From CAZIHO01 sp964538875 (GTDB lineage Bacteria > Pseudomonadota > Gammaproteobacteria > Chromatiales > Chromatiaceae): 22,883 bases of DNA. The notes beneath the pieces were generated by a model. That model had not been told where the DNA came from. It was given only the letters and a program-made list of their open reading frames with translations, and did not search any database. The DNA lies in the NCBI GenBank assembly GCA_964538875.1, contig CAZIHO010000051.1, positions 1 through 22,883 on the forward strand, in the 5' to 3' direction. The position numbers and the translations under genes were made by a program. This document shows, piece after piece, positions 6,631 through 13,631 of the stretch. Every line of letters begins with the position of its first letter. Positions within the stretch are counted from its first letter, which is position 1.

Positions 6631-9165
6631 ATGCCAAGAGAAGACGATCGTCCGATGCGCGAAACGGAACTGGTGCTGCCCCCCGGCGTCTTTGCCTTCG
6701 TACTAGATAGCACTAAGGGTAATATAAATACCTATTGCGGCCCCATCAAGCAAAGCCTGAGTAATACCGACCAATTGGTCGTCTATAACGCCGATAGCCG
6801 CCGCTTCCAACCGGCGGCCAATTTCAGCCAGGCGATTCAGACCCATATCACCGCCGCTAAGGGGCACTACGTCATCCTGCAAAACCCGTCCCGGGATGGG
6901 CATCATCCCGAACCGGGCAAAGCGGAGATGTTGCCCCCGAATTTCCTCAAGACCGGGGAAACCGAGAACCTGCCTGGCCCCCAATCCTTTCCCCTCTGGC
7001 CCACCCAGACCGCTGAGGTGGTGTTGGGCCACCAATTGCGTTCTAACCAGTATCTATTGGTGCGGGTTTATGACGAGGAAGGCGCCCGGACCAATTGGAA
7101 CCAGGGCGTCATCAAGCTGGCGGAAACCGCCGGCGTCGGCAATGCGCCCGCCACCTCGGTGCTGGGCATCGATCCCACCGGCCTGTTCACCGGCCAATTG
7201 CTCATCATCATGGGGAATAAGGTCAGTTTCTATATTCCCCCGAGCGGCATCGAGGTCTTACCGGAGAGCGGCGGCACCGAGCCCCGCTATGTGAGGGACG
7301 CGGTGACCCTGGAGCGGCTGGAGTATTGCATCCTGTTGGATGAAAGCGGCCTCAAGCGTTACTTGATCGGCCCGGAAGTGGTCTTTCCCAAACCCACCGA
7401 GCAGTTCGTGATCCGGGACGGCAAGCGCAAATACCGGGCCTATGAATTGACCGACATCAGCGGCCTGCACATCAAGGTCATCGCCGACTACCAAGAACCG
7501 GACGGCGCCTGGCATAAGGCCGGGGACGAACTCTTCATCACCGGCGCCAGCCAGTCGATTTATTATCCCCGGTCGGAACACGCCATCATCAGCTATGGCG
7601 ACCGGGAACTCTATTACGCCATTGCCATTCCCTCCGGGGAAGCCCGCTACCTGATGAACCGTCGCACCGGCGACATTCGCTTGGTGCGGGGTCCGGCGGT
7701 CTATCTGCCCAATCCCATCGATGAGGTGGTGGTCAAGCGCATCCTGAGCGATAGCGAATGCGGCATGTATTTTCCCGGCAATGGCGCGGTGCTGGACTAC
7801 AACCGGTCCCTGCGGACCCGAGGTGCGGGTGGGGCGGCGCCCCTGGAAATGCCACCGGACGGCCCCCGCCCGCCCCCACTCCCGGCGGCGCCAGCCGTCG
7901 CCCTCCGGGAACTCGCTGGCCCTGGTGCCTTCGGCGACACCCTGCAACGGGTAGCGACCTACACTCCCCCACGCACCATCACGCTGGACACCAAGTTCGA
8001 GGGGGCGGTGACCATCGATGTCTGGTCCGGGTACGCGGTGCAGGTGGTGAATCGCCAAGGGGAACGCCGGGTGGTGACCGGCCCCCAAACGGTCTTGCTG
8101 GCCTATGACGAGATCCTGGAACCCCTGGCCCTGAGCATGGGCACTCCCAAGGACCCGGCCCGCACCCTCAAGACCGTCTATCTCCGGGTCCGCTCCAATG
8201 CGGTCAGCGACCGGGTCAGCGTCAAAACCCGGGACCTGGTCCCCCTCACCGTGCAGTTGAAGTACCTGGTGCGGTTCGACGGTGATCAAGCGAGCTGGTT
8301 CAACATCGACAACTACATCCAATACCTTTGCGACCATTTGCGCTCCCTGATCGGCAATCAGGTGCGGGCGATCGGGGTGCTGGAGTTCTATTTTTCCGCC
8401 GCCACCCTGCTGCGGGACCTGGTGTTGGGCGCCAAGGCCCAGGACGGCAGCCGGCCGTTGCGGCATTTTGCGGAAAACGGCATGACAGTCTATGACCTGG
8501 AGGTGATTAGCATCTCCATCGACGATGACCGCATCGACCAACTGCTGCACCAATCCCAGCAAGAGAATCTGCTCAACACCATCGAGTTGGAACGGCAACA
8601 GCGCCTGCATCTGCTCACTGCCGGCCAGGAACAGGCCAAGCGCCAGATCGAGCAGGAGCGGGCCACTACCCAGGCCCTCACTCAACAGCTGTTGCTGGAC
8701 ATTAGCGAAGGTCAGGACCGGCTGGCCATGGCGGAAATTCAATCCCAGACGAGCCGGGAACAGCAACGGGCCAACGGGACCCTGGAAGTACAGGCGATCG
8801 ACAGCCGCATCGCCGCAATGCGGCTGGCGGAGCGCCAGGCGCAGTTGGAAAGCGAGGCCCATTTTGCCCACCTGGCCCTGGAACAGCGCCTGCGGGAGAG
8901 CGATGCCCAGGCCCGCCACCTCACCGAGCAAATGGCGGCCATCCAACCTGCCCTGGTAGAGGCGCTGACCGCCATCGCCGCCACCGGCACCCTGCAATCC
9001 CTAGCGGAACATCTGGCGCCCCTGAGCCTGGTAAGGGACCAAAGTCTGGCGGCCACCCTGGAGCAGATGTTCCGGGGCACCCCCCTGGCGGGGCTGTTGG
9101 ACAACCTGCGTCAACTGGGCCAGGGACGGCTGTTGCAAGGAGAGGACCCGGCCGATGCCAGCTAG
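6631..9165 (+). CDS. Bacterial major vault protein (MVP) homologue
   Basis: An 844-residue protein, nearly the length of eukaryotic MVP (~860-890), the 78-copy shell protein of vault particles. Residues ~10-400 form MVP-like beta repeats: LVLPPGVFAFVLD, FPLWPTQTAEVVL (MVP has FPLYPGEVLEKDI), AGDELFITGASQSIYYP (MVP AGDHWLIRGPLEYVP), and RRTGDIRLVRGPAVYLPNP. A Pro-rich linker (~395-430) follows. The shoulder (~455-625) is SPFH/band-7-like; AVQVVNRQGERRVVTGPQ near 469 parallels MVP AVQVYDYREKRARVVFGPE. Residues ~635-775 are a long charged coiled coil rich in Gln, Glu and Ala, equivalent to the cap helix, and ~775-844 resembles the cap ring. ATG 6631 has a Shine-Dalgarno (GAAGGGG). First gene of a three-gene operon, overlapping the next by 11 bp. 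A flotillin/SPFH protein is the alternative, but the N-terminal repeats argue for a vault protein. Confidence 0.88.
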   Translation: MPREDDRPMRETELVLPPGVFAFVLDSTKGNINTYCGPIKQSLSNTDQLVVYNADSRRFQPAANFSQAIQTHITAAKGHYVILQNPSRDGHHPEPGKAEMLPPNFLKTGETENLPGPQSFPLWPTQTAEVVLGHQLRSNQYLLVRVYDEEGARTNWNQGVIKLAETAGVGNAPATSVLGIDPTGLFTGQLLIIMGNKVSFYIPPSGIEVLPESGGTEPRYVRDAVTLERLEYCILLDESGLKRYLIGPEVVFPKPTEQFVIRDGKRKYRAYELTDISGLHIKVIADYQEPDGAWHKAGDELFITGASQSIYYPRSEHAIISYGDRELYYAIAIPSGEARYLMNRRTGDIRLVRGPAVYLPNPIDEVVVKRILSDSECGMYFPGNGAVLDYNRSLRTRGAGGAAPLEMPPDGPRPPPLPAAPAVALRELAGPGAFGDTLQRVATYTPPRTITLDTKFEGAVTIDVWSGYAVQVVNRQGERRVVTGPQTVLLAYDEILEPLALSMGTPKDPARTLKTVYLRVRSNAVSDRVSVKTRDLVPLTVQLKYLVRFDGDQASWFNIDNYIQYLCDHLRSLIGNQVRAIGVLEFYFSAATLLRDLVLGAKAQDGSRPLRHFAENGMTVYDLEVISISIDDDRIDQLLHQSQQENLLNTIELERQQRLHLLTAGQEQAKRQIEQERATTQALTQQLLLDISEGQDRLAMAEIQSQTSREQQRANGTLEVQAIDSRIAAMRLAERQAQLESEAHFAHLALEQRLRESDAQARHLTEQMAAIQPALVEALTAIAATGTLQSLAEHLAPLSLVRDQSLAATLEQMFRGTPLAGLLDNLRQLGQGRLLQGEDPADAS

Positions 9166-11782
9166 CCTTAGCACCCAGCCCTTCACGCTGATCCTGGCGG
9201 ACAGCCTCACCAACGACTTCATGGGCGGCGGGGCGTTCGAGCAAACCGGAGTACATATCGGCCAGCGGGACGTGGAGCGGCTGATGGGGGCCGGCAGCGC
9301 GGCCGGCAACGGCCCCCTGCCCACTTTCTTGAGTCAGGCGGTGGCAGCCCGCCGCCAAGGCCGGCCCATCGGCCTGATCCTGGTGCGGGATTGCCACGAC
9401 CCCAAAGACCCGGACCAACTGCCGGAACTGCTCCGCTATGGCCGTCATAACGTCCGGGGCGAACAAGGCGCCGCCTTTTTGCCCTTCCTCAAGCCCCTGC
9501 TAAGTGCGGCCGCCATCCTGGAAACCCGCTCCCTGTCCCTGCCCCTCAAATCTCTGCGGCGGGTGACGCGACGCCTGTTAGGACAGGATCTACTGACCCT
9601 GAACGGGGAACAGCGGCGGCTGCTACGCTGGGTGCTGGTGGGGTGCCACACGGACAAGCGGATCCTGGGCACCGCCAATCTGTTGCGCAACGTGTTGGAA
9701 TTTCCCAATGTCGCGGTCTGCCCCCATCTGGTGGGGAGCAGTAACCACGAGGCCCACCTGGCCAGCTTGCAGGTGGCTCTGCCGGATGCCTTGGTGCAGG
9801 TGTTTCCCGATCTCCGCGCCCTGCTGGGGTTCGCCGGCCTGGCGAAAAAGCCGTTCCGCCAGTTCGACTGCCGGGGCGCGGCGCTGGGGCCACCCGGCGT
9901 GATCCAGTCCTTGAACGCGGACCAGAGGCACATCCTGGAGCTGGCTTTTCTCCGTTGCTCCCAGGTGACCCTGCAACCTTTGAGCGGCGGATTTAGCGGC
10001 AGTCTGCTGTGGCTGGCGCGGCGCCAGATCGACGGCGTGGCGGGGGCGCCGGTGGTGGTCAAGATCGACCGGCATGGGGCTATGCAAAAGGAATTGGAAG
10101 GCTACGACCGGGTCAAGGCCATCTTTGGTAGTCAGGTGCCCAGCTTCGGTACGCCCATCTCGTCCGGCGGTCATACCGGCATCCTCATGGAACTGGCCTC
10201 CCGTTCCGGCACGCCCCACACCCTGCAATGGCTGTTTGAGCAGGCGGTGGAACAGCGCGACCCGGACCAATTCCTAGCCCCGCTCCGGGCCAGCCTGGAA
10301 TTGCTGCACCAGCGCCTGTACCGGCCCACCTTGCGCCGGTGCCGCTTCTCGCCCTGGCAGCGGCTCGGGCTGTCCGCGCCCCAGCAATGGGAGTGGCTCA
10401 GGGAGAATATCGGCCACATCACCAACGACGGCTGGCAAGGCGGCCCGATCCGGCTGACGCCGGATCTGGTGTTGGAGGACTTCACCGCCCTGTTCCAGCA
10501 ACTGGCCGCCGACTCCCATTGGCTGCCCGGCGCCCATTGCCTTGGCCATGGAGATCTGAACCTGGCCAACATCATCCTGGATGACCTGGCCAATGTCTGG
10601 TTCATCGACTGGACCCACGCCGGGTTGCTGCCCGTGGAATTGGATCTGGCCAAGCTGGAAAACGACATCAAGCTGGTGGTCAGCAAGGGGCTGGCCCACC
10701 AGGACCTGGGGGACCTCCTGATCCTGGAGCGTCTGCTGCTGGAACAGCGGCTACCCCTGCCCCTGGAGGAAGCGGCCAAGCGGTTGCCGGGGTTGGCCAG
10801 CGACCCGCACCTGGCCTTGGTTTACCAATCCGTGGCCGCCATCCGCCAGCGATACGCGGACCTGCATCCAGAGCAGGATGACACCCTGTATCAAATCGCC
10901 TTGCTGCGTTATGCCACCCATACCCTCAGTTTCGATGCCCGGCGCGGGCGGGGCGAGTGCAGCTTGGAGCAACTGCGACACGCCCTGGGCACCGTGCATC
11001 TGCTGGTGCAACAACTGGCTAGGGGCGATTTTCACCGGCTGACCCCCGCCGTGCGGCCCGACTCCTACCCGGACCGGCAACGGCTACCCCGGGAACTGGC
11101 ACCCTGGCCAGTGCCCTGTCCGGACTATCAGCCCCCCTTCCATGAGGACCCCATCCTGTCCCACAGCGACTGGGCTGATCCCCTGGACATGGACTGGGCG
11201 CCGCCGGATGACGCCGACCCTTGGCGGGACCCCCTGGGCCGTCCCCTCAATCCACGGGGCCGCACCGGCTTGGCGGGACGGGGGCTGCTGGGCCGCTGGG
11301 GCGCCAACCGGGCGGTGGATCCGGTTATCACCCGGATCAATCCCGGTAACGGCCGGCTGGAACTGCTGCTGGGCCGCCGTTGGGACACCGGCGAAAGCTC
11401 CCTGCCAGGCTGTATGCGGCTGGCGGGGGAAAGCGAGGCCCAGGCCCTGGTCCGCTGCCTGCGGCTCAAGGCCGGGATTTCCCTGCCCATGAAAGCGGGC
11501 AGCCGGGTCTACCGGGGGCCGGTGGACGATTTCCGGGACACGGACCACGCCTGGATCGAAAGCAGCACCTGGAGTTGGCATTTGACCGGCAAGGCGGCCC
11601 GGCGCCTGTACTTCCGGGGCGGCGGCGGTCTCGGCGAACTGGGCTGGACGGGCATCAGCCCCGAACTGCTGCGGAGCCTGTTCGCGGGCCACGCGGACCT
11701 GGTACGGTGCGCCCTGCGCTGGCGGGCCGCCCGCCGCGAGCCCGGCGCCGATCAGATGGAACAGCTTTTACGGGAGAGTTGA
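9155..11782 (+). CDS. Three-domain vault-operon protein: nicotinamidase-like, APH-type kinase, NUDT9/TRPM2-like Nudix
   Basis: An 875-residue protein. Residues ~10-235 have a cysteine-hydrolase (isochorismatase/nicotinamidase) pattern: LILADSLTNDFM (Asp15), RDCHDP (Asp79-x-His81) and RHNVRGEQGAAF (His98). In VGCHTDKRILGTA the usual catalytic Cys position is Arg169, and the catalytic Lys is not evident, so the domain may be inactive. Residues ~270-530 are an aminoglycoside/choline-kinase-like fold: Gly-rich LSGGFSGSLLW, Lys303 in VVVKID, HGDLNLANI (Asp467, Asn472) and VWFIDW (Asp485), all needed residues present. Residues ~689-855 match NUDT9 and the TRPM2 NUDT9-H domain: DPLGRPLNPRGRTGLAGRG, DPVITRINP, then YRGPVDDFRDTDHAWIES (TRPM2 YKGYMDDPRNTDNAWIET). 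The Nudix box at 752-775 lacks the metal-binding glutamates. ATG 9155 has AAGGAGAGG before it and overlaps the MVP gene by 11 bp, so the two are coupled. No signal peptide. Confidence 0.85.
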   Translation: MPASLSTQPFTLILADSLTNDFMGGGAFEQTGVHIGQRDVERLMGAGSAAGNGPLPTFLSQAVAARRQGRPIGLILVRDCHDPKDPDQLPELLRYGRHNVRGEQGAAFLPFLKPLLSAAAILETRSLSLPLKSLRRVTRRLLGQDLLTLNGEQRRLLRWVLVGCHTDKRILGTANLLRNVLEFPNVAVCPHLVGSSNHEAHLASLQVALPDALVQVFPDLRALLGFAGLAKKPFRQFDCRGAALGPPGVIQSLNADQRHILELAFLRCSQVTLQPLSGGFSGSLLWLARRQIDGVAGAPVVVKIDRHGAMQKELEGYDRVKAIFGSQVPSFGTPISSGGHTGILMELASRSGTPHTLQWLFEQAVEQRDPDQFLAPLRASLELLHQRLYRPTLRRCRFSPWQRLGLSAPQQWEWLRENIGHITNDGWQGGPIRLTPDLVLEDFTALFQQLAADSHWLPGAHCLGHGDLNLANIILDDLANVWFIDWTHAGLLPVELDLAKLENDIKLVVSKGLAHQDLGDLLILERLLLEQRLPLPLEEAAKRLPGLASDPHLALVYQSVAAIRQRYADLHPEQDDTLYQIALLRYATHTLSFDARRGRGECSLEQLRHALGTVHLLVQQLARGDFHRLTPAVRPDSYPDRQRLPRELAPWPVPCPDYQPPFHEDPILSHSDWADPLDMDWAPPDDADPWRDPLGRPLNPRGRTGLAGRGLLGRWGANRAVDPVITRINPGNGRLELLLGRRWDTGESSLPGCMRLAGESEAQALVRCLRLKAGISLPMKAGSRVYRGPVDDFRDTDHAWIESSTWSWHLTGKAARRLYFRGGGGLGELGWTGISPELLRSLFAGHADLVRCALRWRAARREPGADQMEQLLRES

Positions 11783-11789
11783 CCTGACC

Positions 11790-12353
11790 TTGGAACGAAC
11801 CTCCACCACCCACCCCATCCGCATCGACTGGGTGTCCCTGGGCGGCCGGGGCCGCATCGGCATGACCTTCTGTCCCGGCAAGGTCCAGGACGACGCCTGG
11901 ACCGGCCGCTGGCGCCGGGATCTAGGCACCGATCTGCTGGCCATCCGCCGCTGGGGGTGCCGCCTGCTGCTGTCCCTGATCGAGGAACCGGAATACCTGG
12001 AATTAGGCGTTCCAAATCTGGGAGCAGAGGCCCAGCGCTACGGCTTGGCCTGGCAGCCGCTGCCCATCCGGGATCGATGCGCCCCGGACCAGCGTTTCGA
12101 GGCGGCCTGGCCCCAGCTATGGCCACAGGTGCAAGAGGTATTAGAGCAGCGGGGAGACCTGGTGCTGCACTGCAAAGGCGGACTGGGACGCACCGGAACC
12201 CTGGCCGCCTGCCTGCTGGTCAGTTTCGGCGAGTCACCGGCCAGCGCCCTGGGCCGGGTGCGTCTGGCCCGTCCGGGAACGGTGGAAACCCCGGCCCAGG
12301 AAGCCTATGTGCGGGCTTGGCCCGCCAGGTGGGCAAGTCTGGGCCAAAAATAA
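11790..12353 (+). CDS. CDKN3-like dual-specificity protein phosphatase
   Basis: A 187-residue cysteine-dependent phosphatase. The active-site loop HCKGGLGRTG has Cys128 and Arg134 (HCX5R), Asp95 in LPIRDRCAPD fits the general acid, and the N-terminal RIGMTFCPGK and C-terminal ARPGTVETPAQEAYVRAW are typical of the CDKN3/KAP-like bacterial branch. The family dephosphorylates phosphoproteins or small phosphorylated molecules. The reading frame starts with TTG at 11790, preceded by a GGGAGAG Shine-Dalgarno 11 nt upstream; no better ATG or GTG is in frame. It lies 7 bp after the three-domain gene, so it is the third gene of the vault-like operon. It may remove a phosphate placed by the APH-type kinase domain; that pairing is inference. 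Confidence 0.9.
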   Translation: MERTSTTHPIRIDWVSLGGRGRIGMTFCPGKVQDDAWTGRWRRDLGTDLLAIRRWGCRLLLSLIEEPEYLELGVPNLGAEAQRYGLAWQPLPIRDRCAPDQRFEAAWPQLWPQVQEVLEQRGDLVLHCKGGLGRTGTLAACLLVSFGESPASALGRVRLARPGTVETPAQEAYVRAWPARWASLGQK

Positions 12354-12384
12354 GTCAGGCCCATCCTGGATGCGCCGGGATCAG

Positions 12385-12552
12385 ACCAGATCCACCCGGC
12401 TGCCGTTCCATTGGACCGCCCCGGTCCCGGCCCTCGTACACCCGGGAGCCTGGCGCACGGCTGCCAATCAGTACCCATGTCCCAGCGGTTGGGATAGGGT
12501 TTCCAGGCGCCTTCGATGCCGCTGGTGGTGGCGCAACCCCCCAGGCCAGACC
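12385..12552 (-). pseudogene. katG remnant created by an internal deletion
   Basis: The 168 bp match two separate parts of the intact katG in this window, in the same orientation: 12385-12482 to 17917-18024 (encoding the stretch with GTDWQP) and 12474-12552 to 19018-19095 (encoding TTSGIEGAWKP and RWDMG). The parts are joined at CCCATGTCC (12474-12482), which occurs in intact katG at both 18016-18024 and 19018-19026. Several substitutions and small indels separate the fragment from the intact gene, so it is old or came from another katG. It is not expressed as a functional protein. Confidence 0.9.
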
Positions 12553-12554
12553 TG

Positions 12555-12656
12555 CTCACCATCTCCAAACTGCCCGGCGATGCTGTTACCCGCATCATCA
12601 GCCGGCACTATGCCCACCTGTGCCACAACACCCTGAAAGCTGCCGTCACCAATCGG
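12555..12656 (+). pseudogene. Tyrosine recombinase (integrase) C-terminal remnant
   Basis: The frame reads LTISKLPGDAVTRIISRHYA followed by HLCHNTLKAAVTNRPSLG. This resembles the end of phage-type integrases (pattern vSkLLGHss..t..rYAHL..d.LkaAV), including the catalytic Tyr in HYAHL. The LGH box has become PGD, and the rest of the protein is missing. It directly abuts the katG fragment. It is a short match and the assignment is by eye. Confidence 0.5.
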
Positions 12657-12788
12657 CCCAGCTTGGGGCATCAGGCCGAAACCAAAAGGAAGCCAGACCC
12701 ACGGTCTGCACGTGCAAGCGCAGACGTGCCCTGCAAGGGGATGGGCGCGGAGCGGGAACGCGCTGGCGGGAGTGGCATCCGACGACGG
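12657..12788. other. Short gene-free spacer between integrase remnant and repeat
   Basis: No gene is visible. It contains a small inverted repeat, GTCTGC and GCAGAC separated by 10 nt, near 12704-12725. The plus-strand frame of the integrase remnant stays open through it but shows no conserved motif. Confidence 0.3.
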
Positions 12789-13070
12789 ATAGGAAATCCA
12801 ACCGGCCCAGGAAACCATCCCTTTTTGTTGTTTATGATCAGATAGTTAGCGAGCACCCGGATGTAGGTTTAGTAGGCTGGAGGCACCTGCCAAAGCCTCC
12901 GGTAAGAATCTGGCGGCAGGTTTTTAGCGGTTGGGAAGCAGACGGGGAACCGCTTGCGGAATCTAACGCAAGCTCAATCCAGCTTCGCACCAGGTGGCCT
13001 CACAGAACTCTCGGTTAGTATGCCGGTGCCTCGGCTGCGGAACCGCTTACCAACTGCCGGTCTGGTCGAA
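12789..13070 (+). repeat. Direct repeat, copy 1 (~283 bp)
   Basis: This segment recurs at 14198-14480 in the same orientation with about 15 differences and one 1-bp indel by eye (about 95% identity). It starts with ATAGGAAATCCAACCGG and ends with CCGGTCTGGTC. Inside are two hairpins: GGAGGC-10 nt-GCCTCC and GCTTGCG-GAATCTAA-CGCAAGC. The last 51 bp hold the start of a small ORF (ATG 13020). No terminal inverted repeats or transposase are associated with it, and I do not recognise it as a known element. Confidence 0.92.
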
Positions 13071-13121
13071 TTGGCCGACGACTCGGCCGAGGCCGTGTTT
13101 GCCAGGATCAAGGGGCGGTGA
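13020..13121 (+). CDS. Small ORF before the ParE-type toxin, possibly an antitoxin remnant
   Basis: A 33-residue reading frame, MPVPRLRNRLPTAGLVELAD followed by DSAEAVFARIKGR. Its stop overlaps the toxin GTG start (GTGA at 13118-13121), the usual arrangement of coupled toxin-antitoxin genes. It is much shorter than typical antitoxins and has no good Shine-Dalgarno, so it is either a truncated antitoxin or a chance frame. Its first half lies in the direct repeat, and the second repeat copy carries the same start (ATG 14430) without the remainder. Confidence 0.35.
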   Translation: MPVPRLRNRLPTAGLVELADDSAEAVFARIKGR

Positions 13122-13412
13122 GGATTCGCGTCCTCTCCCGCGCCGAGGAAGAATTTGTTGAAGCGGTCAAGATACAACAATGAGCGTCCCAGACTTGGCC
13201 ACGAGTACATTGAGGAGGTGCAGGCCGTCTTCGACCGCATTCATGCCTTCCCCGACCCATGCCCGATCTTTTCCGTCCGTGCGCGTCGCTGCCTCGTCAG
13301 GCGTTTCCCGTATCCTATCCTCTACCAAGTCCGCGCCGACCGCATCCTCGTTCTCGCCATCATGCACCTCAAGCGTGACCCCAATGCCTGGCGCCAACGG
13401 GCAACCAACTGA
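13118..13412 (+). pseudogene. ParE/RelE-type toxin gene with frameshift
   Basis: From GTG 13118 the frame gives MRIRVLSRAEEEFVEAV and then stops. Shifting frame near 13167-13171 restores the rest of a ParE-family toxin: YNNERPRLGHEYIEEVQAVF, then ARRCLVRRFPYPILYQVRAD and RILVLAIMHLKRDPNAWRQR, with the typical strand pattern and the PYPILYQ and RxPNAW elements. Total length about 97 residues matches the family, whose members act mostly on DNA gyrase (ParE) or ribosomes (RelE). A 1-nt insertion or 2-nt deletion explains the break. If the frameshift is real the toxin is dead; a base-call error is the alternative. Confidence 0.78.
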
Positions 13413-13631
13413 GCCGTCTCGTATCGCAGCACCGATAACTTCGGTTGATCGTTCCCGCACGGGAAGCGACTCTTGGGATTGGAGCTTATGGATACTGCTC
13501 CGCCCGCTTCACCCGCTTGTAGAGATCCTTCTCACGGGGTTCCAAGGGCGTAGCCGGGCAGGGGTTGAGGACCTCCACCCTGCGGTTGGCGTTGTACTGG
13601 ACTGGACCACCACCCGCGGGGCGGGTCTACC
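13413..13631. other. Spacer with an unassigned minus-strand peptide tail
   Basis: The minus strand from about 13608 to the stop at 13486-13488 encodes VQYNANRRVEVLNPCP followed by a charged tail (EPREKDLYKRVKRAEQYP). The NRRVEV string is seen near the end of OmpA/MotB-type domains, but there is too little sequence to assign it, and no start codon with a Shine-Dalgarno is evident. It follows the rhodanese stop by about 25 bp. A short inverted repeat, ACCCGC-GGG-GCGGGT (13612-13626), lies just after the rhodanese gene and could be a weak terminator. Confidence 0.3.

Noticed and set aside
7258..8997. A 579-codon open frame on the minus strand opposite the MVP homologue
   Set aside because: It is low in normal hydrophobic-core pattern, rich in Gly, Gln, Val and His as expected of a shadow of GC-rich coding DNA, and its opposite strand has clear domain motifs.
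9623..10779. Long minus-strand frames opposite the three-domain protein
   Set aside because: They are shadows of the plus-strand gene, with no recognisable motif and no plausible ribosome-binding site.
12960..13022. attC-like site of an integron cassette inside the direct repeat (ATCTAAC ... GTTAGTA)
   Set aside because: The left box fits RYYYAAC but the right box breaks GTTRRRY, and the inner hairpin arms do not follow the attC layout. The two copies are far longer than attC sites.
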